64,000 bases of DNA from Montifringilla adamsi. Lineage: Eukaryota > Chordata > Aves > Passeriformes > Passeridae. The DNA lies in NCBI GenBank assembly GCA_017590115.1, contig JAGGNK010003335.1:5828001-5892000 (forward strand). Direction: 5' to 3'. Made by a program: the position numbers and the translations under genes. Positions 36,851 through 49,928 of this stretch are shown here, one piece after another (the stretch's first letter is position 1; every line of letters begins with the position of its first letter). A model generated the notes under the pieces. It was not told the origin of the DNA and did not search any database. It saw only the letters and a list, made by a program, of their open reading frames with translations.

Positions 36851-37999
36851 GTTTATTAGAGGTGACAGTAGCTAATGTAGTGGCTCTCCCTCATGCACTG
36901 CTCAAAACAGAATTCCACTGTAAACATGAGGAAAAATAACTGCACTTTGCCTGGTTTCATGACTTTGCCCTTGAGGGCACTCCACTTTGCAGGGCATCTC
37001 TCCAGGTTTAAAGGATCCACCAGGGACCAACAGCCCATGGGAAATATTTGATCTACCAGCCTGCTTCCATCTTTTTTCCCAACAGGACTGCCTGCCCAGC
37101 GCCCAGGGGCAGCCCTTCAGGCAGGCAGCCTCTCTGGGCACAGCTCTCACAGCTGGCAGCCCAAAGCTGAAGCACCACAATGAACCCCCCTCATTTCTGG
37201 GGGCTCATGATGAAGCAAACCCCGATGTCAGCAGCTCCAGAGTAACCTCGTATGAGCACACAACCTTCAGCAAAGCCAGAGATCAGTCACATCCTGCTCG
37301 GGCACAGAAAGCTGTACTCCAATGTGTCAGAAAGTTGAGATTTACTTATTCCTTGTGCCAGAATTATTGATCCCAGGAGCAGCTGTAACCTTTGGAAACT
37401 ATATTTCTCAATAGCACTCAGCAAAGAGAGTGAATAGGATCTCAAAGGACCAGAAGCCTGAGAAATCCAGTGTGAATGTAGAGTCTATTTTTAAGTGTCC
37501 ATAGAAATGCATTACCTTTAAAACTAACGACATCATTTTTTCCTGGCCTTCTCAATGAATCAATGGAAGCTTTGTCTCTGGAAGCAGAGCTTGGCTCTGA
37601 TTTCTGGCGTTTCAAGAGTCCCTTGAACTGCCTATCTGAAGACCAGTTGTCTATTTTTAAGAAACTACAAGAATAGTAGATGGATTTTAAACCCAGGAAA
37701 TTAAATAACATAATTCCACAACATATGTTGAGAAAACCTCTAGTTGTGCATGACATGCCACAGAGTCTACTAAAAACACTGTCAGTGCATATACATGTTT
37801 GAGCTGCAATAAGAAGAAAAAAAAAAAAAACCCCACAGAAATAAAAGCAATGTGATTTTTCTTCGAAGTGAATTGAAAGAAAATAAACTCTGACAGCAAA
37901 CACTGCACCTTAGATTTCTGTAAAACAGATTCCCAGGGACTTATTATTTATTTATGTTAAGAATAGAACAATGTAGGAGAAATACTGTGTTTGAATCAA

Positions 38000-38390
38000 T
38001 AAGCTGTAACTTCCAAACCAAGACCGTGTCTGATTATTCCATTTCAGGTAAACTGCTGGTGTGAATTATGAGAGGGGTCTAATCTATTGCACTATCTGGA
38101 GAACTTAATCGTTGCATGTTAACTGAGCTAATGTTTGATGGGGTCTCTCAAAGCAGCACATTCTACACTTCAGTTAACTCACTAACCACCATCCCATCAA
38201 CTGTTCTCTCCCTGATTCTGGCATTGCAGAATAATCCTTGCCAGAACCCCTTAATTAGTCAGGGCCTCTTAATGTGAAGATAAATTGCCAGCCTTAATAT
38301 TTGCACCAGATAATACAGCAAAACCTCCAAAGATCCCCATTTTGCCACATTTCCTGTCTGATTTAATCTTATTTGTGAACCAGCTTAAAC
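38000..38390. promoter_or_regulatory. candidate conserved noncoding element (unproven)
   Basis: The block is free of repeats and has several TAAT/ATTA-type cores ('cttaattagtc' at about 38250-38260, 'gtgaattatgag') plus CpGs in 'accgtgtc' and 'aatcgttgc'. The composition is even and there is no strong frame. Texture resembles conserved enhancers; not tested. Confidence 0.25.
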
Positions 38391-41179
38391 CTCTCTGCTC
38401 TCATTGAATCAGGTTTGTTGATATTTAAGGATGTGATGCAAGAAACCTCAAAGCACATGGCCATCTCTTTAAAACCTCCCTTTGATCTGGCATGTTTAAT
38501 CATCATCACATTTGTATTTATCTTAACCAGAATCAGGAGCATTACCTGCCACCAACTCACTGTCGATCAGCTACTCACCTATTTCTACAACCTCCTTGGC
38601 ATACTCAGATCACCCTGATCCATGGATATGGGTTAATACCTCCCAGCCTCATCCTCCCCTGATGATACAAAGTAGGGACAGCTCCATCCATACAGGAGCA
38701 AATCATATTTCCCTATTCTCCTGCATGCCAATGAAAGTCAAAGGTCTTCTTTCCATTTATGCTTTTTAATTATTCTTTCCCCCGGTCCTTTATCCTTTGG
38801 AAACATGGCCATTCAACCAGAAAATTGCACAGAAATTATCCACAAGGTTTGAATTAACAAACTGATGTTCCTAGGGTTCAAATATGGGGTCCCAATGTCA
38901 GATATTGCAGCAAAAGGAAAAAAACCTGCTTCTGGAGCATGGAAGTTGCCAGCCCAGCCCTGCACAGGAAGTTATTCCAAAACTTCTCATAAGATATTTA
39001 TTTTTCCCCCTTTGTAATTGCACAGCTCCTCTGCATTTCACCTACAATTTATCAAAGTTAAAGACGTGCTTTGCATCTGGTCCCTATACACAGAACTGTT
39101 TCCCTGTCACTATCACATCATCTGAGTTATTCCGAAGCAGAGCTTATACCACTAAACCATTCCCTGTTGGCTCTAGACACCCAAACCCAGCCTTTCTTCT
39201 TGCCAAATCCCAACAAAATAAGTTTAGAGCACGAATGCAGCTTACCAGGCTCCTCATATTCATGAACTGGGGAATGTCTGACAGACTCTAGTATTCAAAT
39301 CCACCAGGTAAAACCTCCTTTATAAAAACTCTGAAGGACAATGCCTTTTTGAAACCCCTTTCACAGAAACTCTTGGGTTGTAGCCTGTTGGTATGGTGGC
39401 CTGCTGTGGTTTGATATGTCCATCTTCAGAGCCATCAGAGCTTGGCTCTGTCAGGCATGGTGGAAACTTCTAGCAGCTCCTCACAGAGGCCGTTCCTGGG
39501 GCCCTTCCCCACCACCAAAACCAGGCTGTGCCAAATCAGCACCGGCCCTTGGAGCAGACAGTGCATGAGCAGTGGCACTGTGTGAAACTAAAGAACACCT
39601 GACTCCCTCACCACACTTGTCCACTTTGAATCCTCGCAGAGTTACAGGTGTGAGCTGCCATCTTCCCATGCGTTTGACATCAGGTTCATTACTTATTTTT
39701 AGAATCCACTTTTTAATTACTTAAATCTCACCCCCTTTAATTGCTCTAAACCCATGGACAGCACTTGGGCTGGTAGCATTGACTGTGAGCCCACAGCAGC
39801 ACTATCTGTTGGGTTTCTTCATTTCCTGGTCATAAATTTTCTGTGAGAGGCAGTCACAGGATTGAGTCATCATATTTTGGCCACAGTATTTATTTCGGAA
39901 TCTCAGGTTTAAGATATTTCTTTTAATGAAACTTCAATCTGTGTAAAACAAATATCTAAATATTCTGCCTACAGATCCCATTGTGCAACAAAAACCACAT
40001 TTATCTTGCATAATAAAGTGGGGTTTTTTTTAAAAAAAAAACAAACTAGTTCTATCTCCCACTGAGAAGAGATTTCATATATTCTTTCCACATATGTCAA
40101 AAAATATGAAATGATGGGGATATTTTTTATCCAGTGTATTATTAAACATAATAGTCAGCCACCTCTAGAACCCATCATTGATTGAGATAAATGAAGCTAT
40201 TTAAAAAAAAAAAAGCCTAATGAAGTCTCTTTGGTGCTTCTGAAACTCAGCAGTAAAGATAAATGAGAAACAATTTCTTGATATCCATTATTTTAAATTA
40301 CAGATATCAGCCCTGCTGCTGTTCTCAAGGTTTATTGAATTTTCATACAATATCATCCACTTGCACACGTGTAATTGAAACCAGAGCAATGTGTTTTTCT
40401 CGGGTGTCAAGTTCCAGGTGCAGAGATCACCCCTGGCACACCTGGATCTCCCCAGCCATGGGGCTCCCAGCAGAATGGCAGGCAGGGGAGCCTCACCTCT
40501 GCTCTCCCTGCTTGTCTGCCAGTGCAAGGACCTGGCAATTCTCATTGCAGGTTTTGCTGTGTCACAGCCTTTCACTAGAGAATTCATTTCTCTTTAGCAT
40601 AGTGCTGGTATAAGTAAAAAATATTGCTAATGGTTTTGGGCTATTGTGGTGGAGAAGTCAAAATTAAAGACAAAAGATTTACAAGTTTTCACCTTAAAAT
40701 GATGTGACAGGCTTTTAATTCAAAATATTTTTCTTCTGCTTCATCTGTAGTTTGCCTGGTGCTCTTTTTGCTCTCTTCAGAAGACTGAAAATATGAAAAA
40801 AGCACAAGCTGGTCTCCTCAAAGCTGGGTTGTACACATCAAACCAAATCCCTGTTTCCAGCTGGGCCAGCTTTGCCCACAGAGGAGCACTTTGAGCACAA
40901 TGCTCTCCTTGAGCATGTCCCTGTGCTGGGCTCCCTGCTCACTGCCCCCCCAGAGCTCCTCCCGCTGCCCGGAGCTTCCACTCACACACAGGAGCAAAAA
41001 TCCAGTGGATGATTCACATCAGAGATCCTAATTCAATGCAGACATAACCCAGAGTCATTCCAGGCCCCCTTTCCTTTGGAATCTCTGTGTTAAGGAGTCA
41101 GCGAGCTGCATGTGGGATGGGGGGCTCTGTCTTGACCCTGCACAGGGCTGGTTTGGGGACACTGGAGTGAAATCCTTAC

Positions 41180-41313
41180 CTGAGGACTTCCCTGCTTCTC
41201 CCCTGCAAGGGCAAGTCCCAGCCTTTCCTGCTGAAGCCCTCAGACTAAAAGCATCCTTGTTTTCTATCCTCTGCATTGTAGACACGGAGCAACACTTGCA
41301 AGTATCTGAGCAA
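41180..41313 (-). other. candidate 134-bp exon on minus strand, unidentified
   Basis: Read on the minus strand, a T/C-rich tract ending 'aactttctcccag' precedes the segment and a near-ideal donor 'cctcag|gtaaggat' follows. One frame is open through the whole segment, with phase shift 1 at its start. The peptide is K/S/G-rich with a cysteine-rich start, and I recognise no domain. Cryptic splice pairs of this quality occur by chance in tens of kilobases, so this could be a pseudoexon. No partner exon was found on this strand. Confidence 0.18.
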
Positions 41314-42033
41314 CTGGGAGAAAGTTAATGACACAGCAGGAGGATGATGCTGGATTTGTCTCTTACACTTTTAGCATTTACTTTATTATATTGGGATGGG
41401 GGTAGCAGAGCTGCTACTGAGTAATTGAAATTTAATCATTTATTTTGACACTTTTAACTAGAATGCCAAAAATACCTGCAACTGAGAAGCAGCACTTTAT
41501 TCTGTAGTGCCATAAATCTACATTACAAAAATACTCCTCTTTAGTCTACTTTGATTTATCTTTGAGCAAGAAATATCCAGAATTGCATAACGAAACATAA
41601 TACTGCTTACATTTAATATGGCATTTTATCTATAAACTGGAAAAGGATCTAAACCTCATTACTATAATCTCTAAAAACATAGAATTTTTAACTTCACAGC
41701 ATTTTGTAAGAACTTGAGATATAACAACTTAATGAGGGCAAAGCTACATTTCTACCACAAGGAATCTTTTGGATCTAAAAAGCTTTTTACATAGTAGAAA
41801 ATCAAATGTTCTCCTATTAAATGTAGCACGTTGCTTACTATTGCCCAGTATTTTGCTAGGGATGTCTGAAATCCCCAAAGTGAGAGGTGAAACAGTATTT
41901 TTTTTTTCTAATCCTCACAAACTCAGCTATGTATCTGCTTCCTCTTGCATAACCTTCCCAATGCTCATCTCGTTTTGAAAGTTAAACCTTGGACAGATGC
42001 TTCTTTTCTTTCTGAGCTCCAAGTGCCTTGCAG

Positions 42034-42109
42034 AAGGCTGGTGCTCTGCACTGCTGACAGCTGTTTCATCTTCTGTCTTTTAATTGCACAAGCTACTTAC
42101 AGATCTCAG
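42034..42109 (+). other. candidate exon A of an unidentified two-exon transcript
   Basis: The left boundary is a C/T-rich tract ending 'aagtgccttgcag'. The right boundary is 'atctcag|gtgagaca', a near-ideal donor. One frame is open across it and ends exactly on a codon boundary, so it joins exon B (42198-42347) in phase. The 88-bp gap is a normal short-intron size for birds. The encoded stretch is hydrophobic in the middle. Family unknown; transcript could also be noncoding. Confidence 0.25.
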
Positions 42110-42197
42110 GTGAGACAAAGCAGAGTATTCTGGAATACCTGCTACCACAGCTATGCCAGCAGCCCACCATGACCACAGATATTTCCTCTTTTTTCAG
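42110..42197 (+). other. candidate short intron between exon-like segments
   Basis: It begins GTGAGA and ends with a strong polypyrimidine tract, 'atttcctcttttttcag'. Length is 88 bp. Confidence 0.22.
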
Positions 42198-42347
42198 TGT
42201 CTCCATCACACCAGGACCTGGACACCCAGGAGCACTGAGTGCACGCTGTCCCCTCAGCACAGACTTCTAGTGCTGCAGGAAGAGGCAGGACAGAAAAATC
42301 TCACATTGAGCACATCCAGCCCACATACCCTCAAGGATTTTAAACAG
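42198..42347 (+). other. candidate exon B of an unidentified two-exon transcript
   Basis: The segment is 150 bp, a multiple of three, bounded by one of the best acceptors seen in the window (C/T tract then TTTTTTCAG) and a strong donor, 'taaacag|gtaagg'. The frame starting at its first base is open throughout and is the same frame that exon A delivers, giving 75 codons across both. The other two frames contain stops. The peptide is polar and contains no motif I know. Support is from splice signals and frame continuity only; RNA evidence is needed to separate it from a pseudoexon. Confidence 0.28.
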
Positions 42348-45300
42348 GTAAGGGTTGTGAGAGCAGCATCTAACTGGGGAGGGTCAGTGAGGGAGCAGAA
42401 TGACAGGGGCAGTTCACCTTGGGTATTTGCTCAAGGTCCCAATCTAGAAAGGACCTCGACATGGAATAAGCCACTAATATATGTTACAAAAAACGAAACC
42501 CTCCAGCACAGACCTTCAGCCTCCCTTTTCAGAGGATGACACAGGTCACTCTTCCACTTCTGCACTGAGATAACAGAACTTGCTGGGGAGTGTGTGCTGA
42601 GACATGGTGCATCATACCCAGCTTGTCCCTATATCCACCCCTTGGGAAGACCTCACACAGCCCCCCACCTTACAGCAACACAGCTCTTCAAAGCTGACCC
42701 CTTTAGACCAGATTATTCTCTAGCAGCTTCATTCCCAAGGACCAGAAGTCATCTTGAAAAGTGTTTACATTGACCAGGTGGTCCTCAGAGTACTTCACAG
42801 ACAAAACTGACCAAAATTACAGGCAATCTGTAAGGCTGCTTTCATAAAAGTTGTGATAGTACAGTGGCTTTCCATATTACAAGATTTTACATAAGGAAGA
42901 AGCAGGGTTTGCATTAATCTGGTGGTTTTGTTGTCACTGAAGAAAGCTAAATTTTCTGTGTTCCAGGGACAATCTTGATAATAAGTGTTGGTGAACTGAT
43001 TCATGCATTGAGACAAAGAAAGCAGCAAATGAGAGTTTGTAACCTCCTGCCTGATCAGAAGCTGTTAAAGATGCATCTGCTGGAGATGCCCAAGAGGGGA
43101 AAGCACTGAACCAGTGCAACATTTAAGCAGCAGAGCTCTCACCTCACCACAGGAAATTCTTGTGCTTTGAGCACTGGAGAGATCTGTTGACTTTACTCTG
43201 CAGGTTGCCTGTACTTACAAGCACTTTATCAAGAGACTTGCTTTATTCCCTCCACTGCTTTTTAGGATTTGGTGATTAAAGTGCCATGTGATTTTTTCCT
43301 AGTCCAGAGATGCAACTGGGAAAAATCAGCCCCAAACAGTGGCTGTGAACCTCCAGCACACAACACTCAGGAATGCTTCAGAGCATGCTCAGCTTGAGAT
43401 GAGGCAGAAAACCAGCAAAGTCAGGCACAGACCAGAGAGCCTGGCAGGCTGCTCCTGATTCAGGGGGTCTTGGGGCACCCAGCCCTCAAACCCCTTGGCC
43501 CTGCAGGTTTCATTCCCTCTCCCTTGCCACCCCAGGGTTATTCCCGCCTTCCAGAAGAAACATCCCAATCTAAAATGAAAAGACCATTAATGCACACGGG
43601 AGGAGGACAGAAGAATGTTGTAGTTTTGACTTCAGCTGGCAAGCTAGACAACCCCAGGCCCCCACAGAGCATGGACTGGTGTGGCCCACCTGGCTGAACA
43701 CCAATGCTCAGCACCCCCTGGGCATCACAGGGGGCAGCCAATGTGCCACTGGGACATCCAACGTCTATCAAGAGCCTCCTGTCAACTTCAGTGGATTTTA
43801 GTCAAGCATACCTGGCAGTATAAGATAATACAAAAAACTAGCTCCAAGAATCTTGAGATTTTACTAGATTTAAAAATAAAATAAAACAAGATAAATCTGT
43901 ACTTTAAGAGAAAAAGGAAAGAATGAATTAACAAATAATATTAAATACTGCCATCAGATTATGAAAGTTAGTCCCTGTTATGGTGTCCTCAGAAACCCAG
44001 CTGTTTGAAACTGTGTCATGAATAGAAATTAGCAAAAATAAGTCCAAACCCCACAATCAAAAACTGAATTTCCTTCCTGGACTATTTAGAGCTAAGTAAT
44101 TAGGAGAGAAATACAACTTAAAGCAGGAGATATTGAAATATCTGACCTCATTAAGAGATTCTGTATTTGCATCCCAGAAACAAAGTATATCAAGGCCATG
44201 TCCTTAGCTGGTGTAGTGTGGTGCTGCTTCATTGGTTTCAATAAAGTACAGCAGCTTAAACACTCTGGACCCTTTGGCATAATTCTTTCATTTAACAAAT
44301 CAAAATAAGATTTCTGCGGAGTCACAGATCTACCTTTGGGTAAGATAGAGGAAAGCCAAGAATTCTTTTCTAGAGGGATTATCACTCTCTTATATTTATA
44401 AGAAATTATTCCCAGGATGACGATTTTGCCATGATCTACAGAAAACTGGAAACTTTTCCCATTGTCCAATTCTTTTCCAGAGGCAGGTTGCTCCTACAGC
44501 CACGTGCCTCTGACCTTGGCATCCAGCAAATGCTCTACTTGCTTTCCATGGAGCTCCATTTTTCCTACCTCCCAGTTCCTTCCCCAGAGCACAGCCTCAT
44601 GAAGGAATAAAAATTTGACATTATTTTCTGGATCTGTGTTTCCCTAGAACCTCACCCATGATATATCACTGCTAATCAAGCTGCTGCCTGCCTCCTATGG
44701 CTCTTCTGAGAAGTTATTACCCTTCTCATTCATCACCAAGTCGAGTTAATTCAGGCAATCTTCCTGATCCATGGCCTTGCACACTCAATTGCAATATTTC
44801 ATTGGATATGGTATTTTGCTGTAATAATAGTTTCACCCTTTGAAGATTCAGATAAAGGACACCAAGACATTTTCAGTAATTAGTGCTACAGTGAAATTCA
44901 ATATCCCTTCTTGGTGTCTGGGAAGAGATCTGCTCCAGCACCACCATCTTTGACACATGGTGTTTGAAGAGGCACGTGGAGGGAAAAAAATCAGAATTTC
45001 TGTCAGAGTTGTCTTTTTTTCAGGTGTTTTGTACTCAAACTATAAACATGTTGACTCTTGTTTTCCAGACATATTGTCTGTGATGAAGGCAGAGCTGGGA
45101 AGACTCTGGGAAGAGGAATCTAATCCAACTTTCAGTGCTGGTTGGGGAAGGTTTGCTCGCCCCATATTGCCTTTGATTTCTCTATGGGTAGGGTGGGAAG
45201 GGTGGAGAGAAACCAGCTTTTTTCCTACTGAAAAAAATAAAAGCAGAACTCAAGCACTTTTGTTGTTGAAATCTTTTTAAAGAAACAAAAAAGTTCTGGT

Positions 45301-48300
45301 TATTTCAGAAAATGCGTACTGTGCTCTAATGTTTGGATTAAAATGCATTTAGGAGGAAAAATGCCTTATATTCAATTGCATTTTAAAGAAGTTAATGGAA
45401 GGAAGAGTAGGCCCAGCAAAAGAGAAAGTATCCAAATCTACAGTCTCTAAATTTACTGTGATACAAAACTTTCCACTGCCAACAGTAACACAGAACACCA
45501 AAAGTGCAAGCCTTATGGAAATTTCAACAAACTGTATTTGAAAAAAAAAAAAAAAAAAAAACAAAAAAACACAGGGGTGTTTTCAAGAGCAGATAGGTGA
45601 CTTGAGACTCTTGAGTAAATCTCTTTTGATAAGCACATACTCACTCGAATTTAAAATCATAACATAGCAAAAGTCAAGAAACACCTCAGTTTCTGAAAAC
45701 CATACAATCCCAATGAGAAGCCACTAATGGGATGCCTTCAGGAAACACTGATCTTCACTATTTTGATCTAACATCTTGGAGATTAAACACACATTGGAAA
45801 CTGTAGGGAATGAAGTTATACAGTCATTCTGAAAATTATTCATGTGGGAATTAGAAGGAGAGGTCATATTTGGGCAAAAACTCAATTAACCATGGTAACT
45901 GATAAGAGGAGAATAATTGGGAAGAACCAGAGATTAATTACACAGCCATTTATCCAGTTTCCTGCCCTCTGCCCACTCCCAGCATATACTGCTGCCTCAA
46001 ATATCATCCATTTGCTCAGCAGGGCTGGGGGAAGCAAGAGAGGCCAATGAAAACAGATTTATATCTGAGCCAGCAAATAAACCAGACTCTGGCATGCACT
46101 GGAACTGCAAGAACTTGCCCCAGCTCAACTGTTCACAGACTCTGGCTCTGTTACAAGAGTGATGCTGATGGAGGCACTGCAGGAAATCACCTCCCGGATC
46201 CCTGCGCCAAGCATTACTTTGGTAAATTACAAAAGGACACAGTGGCTAATAGGATCAGGACCTGGAGTGCAACAGAAGAAGAGAAAGGACAAATGAATGA
46301 TGTCTAATATAAAATGCAGTTTTGTTTGCTCTTCACCACCTGAAGGCAGTGGCTGCTTCACAATATTGCCTGCATTTATAAGGTCACAAGGCTCTCTGCT
46401 AACACGGTTACAGGACTGCAATCGCCATTAATTTCAATAGAAGTTTCAAACATGCAGCACCAGCAAAATAAGGTCTTAAAATTCCACCTGTCCTGCAAGA
46501 TATTTGTTGTTCTAGAGGGTGAAATCTACTGCATCAAGCTGTTATTTTTAAAAGCCAAGACAGGAAAAAGAGATTCTGTTTTACCTAGCAAAGTAAGCAG
46601 ATTTGCAGGCTTCCCTATAGCACTTTATGTGGGTTTAGAGGAAGTATTACACCTCTGATTTCTGTTGAAATGAATTTACCTGACGTAAAAGTCACTTTTT
46701 TTAAGACTACGTTTTCCATCCCTCCCTATGTACAGCTGATCAGGACAGCTTCATTCCCAGTGCCATTGTCCAGGGTAGACTCTGCCCGTCACATCCTAGT
46801 GATGCCAAACCACCCAGTTATAAAGATGAAGGATTAAGTGGTCTATGGCTCTTGCACAATGTCCTGTTTAACTGGAAACCATGTCATCAGGAGGACTTAA
46901 TGAAACTGTTTTTGCCCTAACAACAAGTAGTAATTCTGACCACTTAGAATCTTCAGACCCATGGCAATATCCTCTCCCTCCATTTGCAGAACAAAATACA
47001 AATAAATGTTTTATGCTTCTAACTTGTGTACTGGATGATCCAAAGGAAAGCTAGGTCATAGTGCACTAACTCTTATTTATGTTATTTGGACCTATTAATA
47101 TATTTTACAAGTTTTAGTTTCTATCTCAGATAAAATGTCTTTGTTACTGTAAACCTTTCAATCTGCTACCTTCCACCCACGCTAACACTGCTTTCCTTTC
47201 TTTAGGTAGTTTTCATAAAACCCCAAAATATCAAGCTTTTGCTTGAGATACATTGATTGATGCAACAGTTGCCCCTAAATTTATATCATTTTCCTGGGAT
47301 ACTCACATGCTTTCTGTGTGCTCTTTCAACAGCTGCCAACACCTAGTCACAAAAAAAATTAAAAACATCTTTGTGTATTAAGTCTAGAATAGCAGTTAAA
47401 CCAAACCAAGTCTGATCTTTTATTGCAATGAGCCATTTCTTTCCTTGAAGCAATTGTATGTGTTCCTGGCAGCTGAAGAGAGGAGTCTGGAAGTGCTGGG
47501 GTTTTGTCACAGATTTCAGTGATACCCCATGGTGCCTGCTTTCCTGTCACCCATCCTCAAAAGGATCCAGCTGCACAACTCAGAGAACAGAGCCCAGCAC
47601 CAAGAGCCCTGGCATGCATGGAGAGCTGTGAATGCCATCTTCATTTTCCTGCTCTGAAGCACCACAAGCCCTCAGAAGGTACAGAGGGAGGCACTGGATG
47701 GAGAAAAGATGCTGACAAAGGGGGCTGTAGAAAAAAACAACAAAAAGCTTTTTGTCCTGCTGAGGAAGGTCTGTGGACCACCTTACTCCAACATCTTACA
47801 TGCTCAGGAAGCTTTAGAGCCATGCATAGGCACATATGATCTCATGATGCAGCAGCATCAGAAAAAAATGGAGTAAATAAAGTAGATTGAATGCATCTAT
47901 CAGTAATAAAAAGTGAATTAGGCCATGACTACTTAAAAATACCAAGATACTGCTGGCAGTACTGAAACTGGAGCTGCTGTCAAAAGTGACACCCAGGAAT
48001 ATTTGGAGACCTCTGCTTCCAAGGCAAGAAAGGTGGCTGCTACATGTTGTCTGTTCAGGCTCAACCCAGAACTGCTGCAGCATTTCCTCTCCATGAATAG
48101 CTCATACTGGCATTACTATGATATTAGAGATTAGGGCAACATTCAGAATCACCACTCAACAAGCATTTTGTCCTAGAATACTCACTTTCTTTTCCTATTT
48201 TCTTTCTTTTCCCCACAAAATAGCATTGCAGTGGAAACCACAGCTAACTTCACCACAAGATATACAACAATACATTTAATTGGTGACAAAAGAAGAGAAA

Positions 48301-48570
48301 TGAGTTTATTTCCTGCCACATCTCCAAATGGGCTCTCGCTCAGACACTGCAGTGAGCAATAACAGTAAATGGAATAAACCAGCTCTGTGGCAGGTTAACT
48401 TTATCCATATTAAGGGTTTTATCTACCCTACTGCAGCTTTATTGGTACAACGTCCAGGTACAACCCAAGCCCTTCTACACACCACAGTGGTGTCCCAGTG
48501 TGTAACAAATCTTGCTTTAGTCTGTAAACCCAGGTATCAAATCCAGTGGTGTTGAGGCTGCACAACAGCA
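42348..48570. other. unique noncoding DNA
   Basis: No gene or CR1 is recognised in these 6 kb. It has an A21 run at 45541-45561, extended by C and A7 to 45569. It also has GC-richer patches at 43450-43770 and 46040-46220 with overlapping chance frames. No downstream exon matching the 42.0-42.35-kb pair could be identified. Confidence 0.45.
45541..45569. repeat. poly-A tract
   Basis: Twenty-one A followed by C and seven A form the longest homopolymer in the window. It could be an A-tail of an old retrocopy, but the sequence before it is not a recognisable gene and no target-site duplication was found. Confidence 0.85.
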
Positions 48571-48654
48571 GGTTGCAGGGGGGTGGGAACTGAGCAATCT
48601 TTAAGGTCCCTTCCAACCCAAACCATTCTAGGATTCCACAATTCTCTTCTATGA
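48571..48654 (+). mobile_element. CR1 LINE 3' tail
   Basis: A short plus-orientation CR1 end: 'ttgcaggggggtgggaactg', then 'aatctttaaggtcccttcca' and 'acccaaaccattctaggatt', ending in 'cttctatga'. Only the last 85 bp are recognisable, and the body upstream of about 48570 is not CR1-like. Confidence 0.9.
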
Positions 48655-49889
48655 AATGAGTACAAGTGCACTGAGGAGTGCCAGGAGGACAGAGTACCAG
48701 CTCCTGGCTCCCACAGCTGCAGCATCCTTGGGGACACCCAGCTCAACTCCAGGCAATTGCATCCTCAGCTGAGCAATCACACTGTTACTCACCAGTGGCA
48801 GTAGATAAACTCACCAACACATCCCAAAAATCAGTGGATTTACTGCTGCAGTTGTGACCAACAGAGTTGAATTAATCTGGGGTACTGTATTTGGGAAGTG
48901 GATGGGAAATATCCAAGCAGAGGGTCATACCAAGAGCACCTGCACTGCCCTTCATTTCCAGCTTGCTCCCCACAACTCAACAGCCATCAATGCTGAAGTT
49001 TAAAACAGAACCAGCAGGAAGAGCACTGATGCAGTGCACTGAGAAATCCCAGCCCAGCCAAAGCAAACCCCAGGTGAAGGTTTTGTGATTGCCAGTGGGG
49101 TGTTACCAAGGCTGTCAAAGACAATGAAAACACAAAATGCAAATAGACTGCCTGTTTCCCCACAGACATGAAAATTACTCCAGTTCCATTATTAATGCAC
49201 TTGGGCTCATTTGTCAAGAATTTCAGAAAAATGAGTTCAAAACCAAGAAAACCTCCAGCATTTTTATGATAATGCTGGTAAAGTCTGTGGGATGGAAGAT
49301 TAGGCTGCACACTGTGCTTCTTTCCCAGAAAATCCCTCCCCACCATTTTAGATAATTTTAAATCAAAATGAGGAGAAAAATGAGCTGTTTAAAGCATCAG
49401 TAAACAAAGGCCTCTTACTAGTAGGCCTTCATCCACAATTTATGCCAATTTTGTATTTTGTTTCATATGAAAATGTAGTGCCTTTAGCCCTCCTCTAAAG
49501 GAGGACTACTGCTGCTTTTTACAGTTTTACCCATTCAGGCAATCATTTATTTACCATTTCCTTTTTTGTTTTCAATTCAAGAAGAATGTGTTCTTTTATC
49601 AGTTATTTATTTAGGATTTCAGTAAATTGATTTTTCCCTTTTATGTACACTGCACAGCTAAAACATGCAAATAGATGAATCCCATTCTACTCATTTGTTG
49701 GATTTTCTCTCTCCACTCATCTGAGTTTCCAAATTCTCTTTCTGCACCTGGCAGCTCCCCCAATGCCCTGTGCCACGTGACACCAGTCCAATCTTTTAGG
49801 TGCCATTCTAATTGCAATAAGTTGCAGCAATGAAGAAAGTGGATGAACGTGCACCTGCACACAACAGTGCCAACATCACAATTCTCCCA

Positions 49890-49928
49890 GCCCAGAGAAC
49901 TCAAACTGGGTGCCCAGAGAACTCAAAC
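49890..49928. repeat. short tandem direct repeat, 22-bp period
   Basis: The 17-bp unit GCCCAGAGAACTCAAAC occurs twice with 5 bp between copies, giving a period of 22 bp. It is probably a small local duplication. Confidence 0.8.

Larger units (their letters stand above)
36354..41179. other. unique noncoding DNA
   Basis: No gene is recognised. It contains the 16-bp palindrome at 36835-36850, A14 at 37817-37830, A12 at 40203-40214, T8 followed by A10 at about 40024-40041, and a candidate element at 38000-38390. Open frames such as 37442-37903 on the minus strand are driven by A/T tracts. Confidence 0.45.

Noticed and set aside
45500..45569. Processed pseudogene ending in the A21 run
   Set aside because: No recognisable gene sequence, polyadenylation signal in place or target-site duplication was found before the run.
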